Assembly: GCF_000002235.5 (NCBI RefSeq)
Contig: NW_022145599.1
Coordinates: 3,169,677-3,233,676, forward strand
From: Strongylocentrotus purpuratus
Lineage: Eukaryota > Echinodermata > Echinoidea > Camarodonta > Strongylocentrotidae
Direction of reading: 5' to 3'
Length of the DNA stretch: 64,000 nucleotides
Part shown: positions 12,501 to 64,000 of the stretch, piece after piece
How positions within the stretch are numbered: position 1 is the first letter of the stretch
Layout of the letters: every line of letters starts with the position of its first letter
Notes under the pieces: generated by a model
Told to the model about the DNA's origin: nothing
Database searches by the model: none
What the model saw: the letters and a program-made list of their open reading frames with translations, nothing else
Translations under genes and position numbers: made by a program

Positions 12501-13795
12501 ACTACGCACCTTAGGTAATATTCAGAGTAAGACGTTATATTGAGAAAGATTCTTTACTTTCGAATTACACTGTTTATGACAAATAAAACTTGAAATACAC
12601 ACCCTACGAAAAATTTCATTCAGAGCTACACACCTAATTAGAAATACAAAGAATTACAGCCACTCTATATTTTTCACATCTAATAATCCCATTAAGTACT
12701 GGCTACCTGTTGATTTTAATGTGAATGTCGAAAATTATAAAACACGACTGACCTAACTTATTAGTATGAATGATACTTAGATTTCCATGCATTACCCTAA
12801 AGAACATTTATAATAATTACACATTTATGGTAAATGAGTATGCAGTATTACACACCTTGAAGTATATTAAATATATAATTATAAACTAAAACGACAGAAA
12901 CACAAATAGTATTGCGATGGAATAATATTGGACAACTAGGTGCTCATGAGTTTAAATATTCTTACCAAACATAATCTAAGTACGATATGAAGCTGACTTA
13001 AATCAACACATTGCTAGGTTATACGAGACTCTGTCATGTCTGTAACTTAAATTTTACATTTTGAAATTTAAGAATTCAGTTTTTAAGTTTATAAGCCTCA
13101 GCGCCGTGTTAATATTCATCTCACTTTATCCCGTTTAACAAGTCACTGTACAACAATATCATTTATGCTCTTCTATCCACCAGACATGAGGCAAAGTTCT
13201 GTTATTATACAAGTAAGTTAACTATGCTATATACGTCAAACATAATTATGAGAACTTAAATCAAAACTTGCGGTTATGAACCTGTTCGCTATTCTAGTAT
13301 TATCTATACAAGCATTATGTTTTAGATGAACCTAACACTTCAAAACCTAAAATAATGTTGCTTTTTAAGAAAGTAAAAGACGGGGAAATGGCTTCTGTTT
13401 TGCCTGCTTAGTGAGTTTGAAGACGTGCTTTGTGGTGCTTTTTGTTTTTATAAGTTTGTATTCTTTCCTCTCCTAAACGAAATTCAAAATAAAGTTCTAC
13501 ATTTCATACAAAATTACAAATAAATGTTCACATATAAAAAATAACAAATACATTTTAACATTACTTTAATTGTTATAATTACATTGTTTAGAATACAAAA
13601 TTCAGTAAAATCTTTAACATCTAAAAAGCTTTAAAATCGAGTCAAAACAACTTATTTCAACACCTGAATCAAATCTATTGTTATCATACAAGTAATAAAC
13701 ACTAATACTAAGCCCTATAGTTCGATATCCACTTATCATATATTGTAAGCTTCCTTATCTAATTGTGTAGAATCATAGACTTTCAGTATTCTTTT
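9551..13795. other. Intergenic / 3' flank, no gene recognised
   Basis: AT-rich sequence downstream of the minus-strand protease stop codon. The 3' UTR should occupy its right end. I see no AATAAA near the stop in the right orientation, only an ATTAAA-type hexamer (minus strand, 13565-13570). Homopolymer G/C runs occur near 10593-10620 and 11560-11750. Short open frames here look random, and I cannot support any as a gene. Confidence 0.6.
11550..11763. mobile_element. Possible small MITE with G/C-run inverted repeats
   Basis: An imperfect inverted repeat (AGCT, then CCCCGCCCCCCC, then ACTC at the left, and its reverse complement at the right) brackets about 210 bp. Poly-C/poly-G tracts next to the ends are like those of the hAT-like elements elsewhere in the window. 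No target-site duplication was confirmed, so this is tentative. Confidence 0.35.
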
Positions 13796-63631
<49,836 letters not shown>

Positions 63632-64000
63632 CTGTAAACGTATTTGTACATATAAATATTTAATAAGGGCTCAGTTTATCACGTTGATGAAAAAAGCAAT
63701 TTTCATCAACTTCCTTTGATTTTTGCCATAATTACTGTTTAGATGAATTGTCTTGGAAATAACCTTTTAAGCTTTTTGTTTTATGTTTAATGTAAAGAGG
63801 GTAGAAAGACATAATATAAAAGAATAAAATATAAAAATAACAATGATAATAATAATAATAAAATACTACTACTAATAATAATCATAATAATAAGGAATAA
63901 ATAAATTGGATAAAAATGGGCGTCACCTTTCGCTGGTGCTACAGAGTTAAGACTAAGCGAGGGGAGTATATGAAGTTATATTTTACTTTTAATTTTTGTT
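63632..64000. other. Intron at the window edge
   Basis: AT-rich sequence with an (AAT)n tract at about 63841-63900 upstream of EGF module 1. The next exon towards the 5' end is not in the window. Confidence 0.6.

Overview
The window looks like animal nuclear DNA, most likely from an echinoderm such as a sea urchin. That reading rests on an AT-rich, intron-dense sequence, extracellular mosaic protein modules (CUB, LDLa, EGF, MAM, Frizzled, somatomedin B, trypsin), and families of short DNA transposons and SINE-like repeats. There is no bacterial signature. The species assignment is inference.

Bases 1-9550 are a non-coding tandem array. A conserved core of about 95 bp occurs 12 times among AT-rich spacers and a second conserved box. 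The first unit is interrupted at about 485-3685 by a decayed DIRS-type (tyrosine-recombinase) retrotransposon. It keeps inverted terminal repeats, an internal complementary region, and fragments of reverse transcriptase/RNase H and tyrosine recombinase on the minus strand. Bases 9551-13795 hold no gene I can support; the 3' UTR of the large gene should start here.

From 13796 to at least 63631 the minus strand carries one large modular serine-protease locus. I resolve 53 exons, nearly all starting and ending in phase 1. Their lengths add up to an uninterrupted frame of 3,275 codons plus a TAG stop, and the 5' end lies beyond the right edge. From N to C terminus the order is: four EGF; S1 protease 1; CUB; half an EGF; MAM; CUB; S/T/P linker; CUB; LDLa; linker; CUB; LDLa; Frizzled CRD; S1 protease 2; two linkers; a repeated block of CUB, somatomedin B and LDLa modules separated by micro-exons; two divergent CUBs with LDLa; five more LDLa; an LDLa followed by about 25 copies of an 8-residue W/P/E-rich repeat; and S1 protease 3. 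The middle part resembles enteropeptidase (CUB-MAM-CUB-LDLa-S1) and corin (Frizzled-LDLa-S1). The whole resembles polyserase or ovochymase polyproteases. The three protease domains differ: number 1 has Thr for the catalytic Ser, number 2 is intact and trypsin-like, and number 3 has the triad but an altered activation site and S1 pocket. In-frame stops lie just after the donor sites that follow proteases 1 and 2, so three adjacent genes, or shorter isoforms, remain possible.

The introns record how the locus grew. Segments of 24-36 kb are near-identical tandem copies. A linker exon with several hundred bases of flank occurs four times. Broken CUB and LDLa exons remain as relics. Transposons can be dated against paralogous empty sites: nested MITEs at 37-40 kb, a Harbinger-like pair, two hAT-like elements, a TTAA pair, a palindromic MITE, a possible solo LTR and a LINE fragment.
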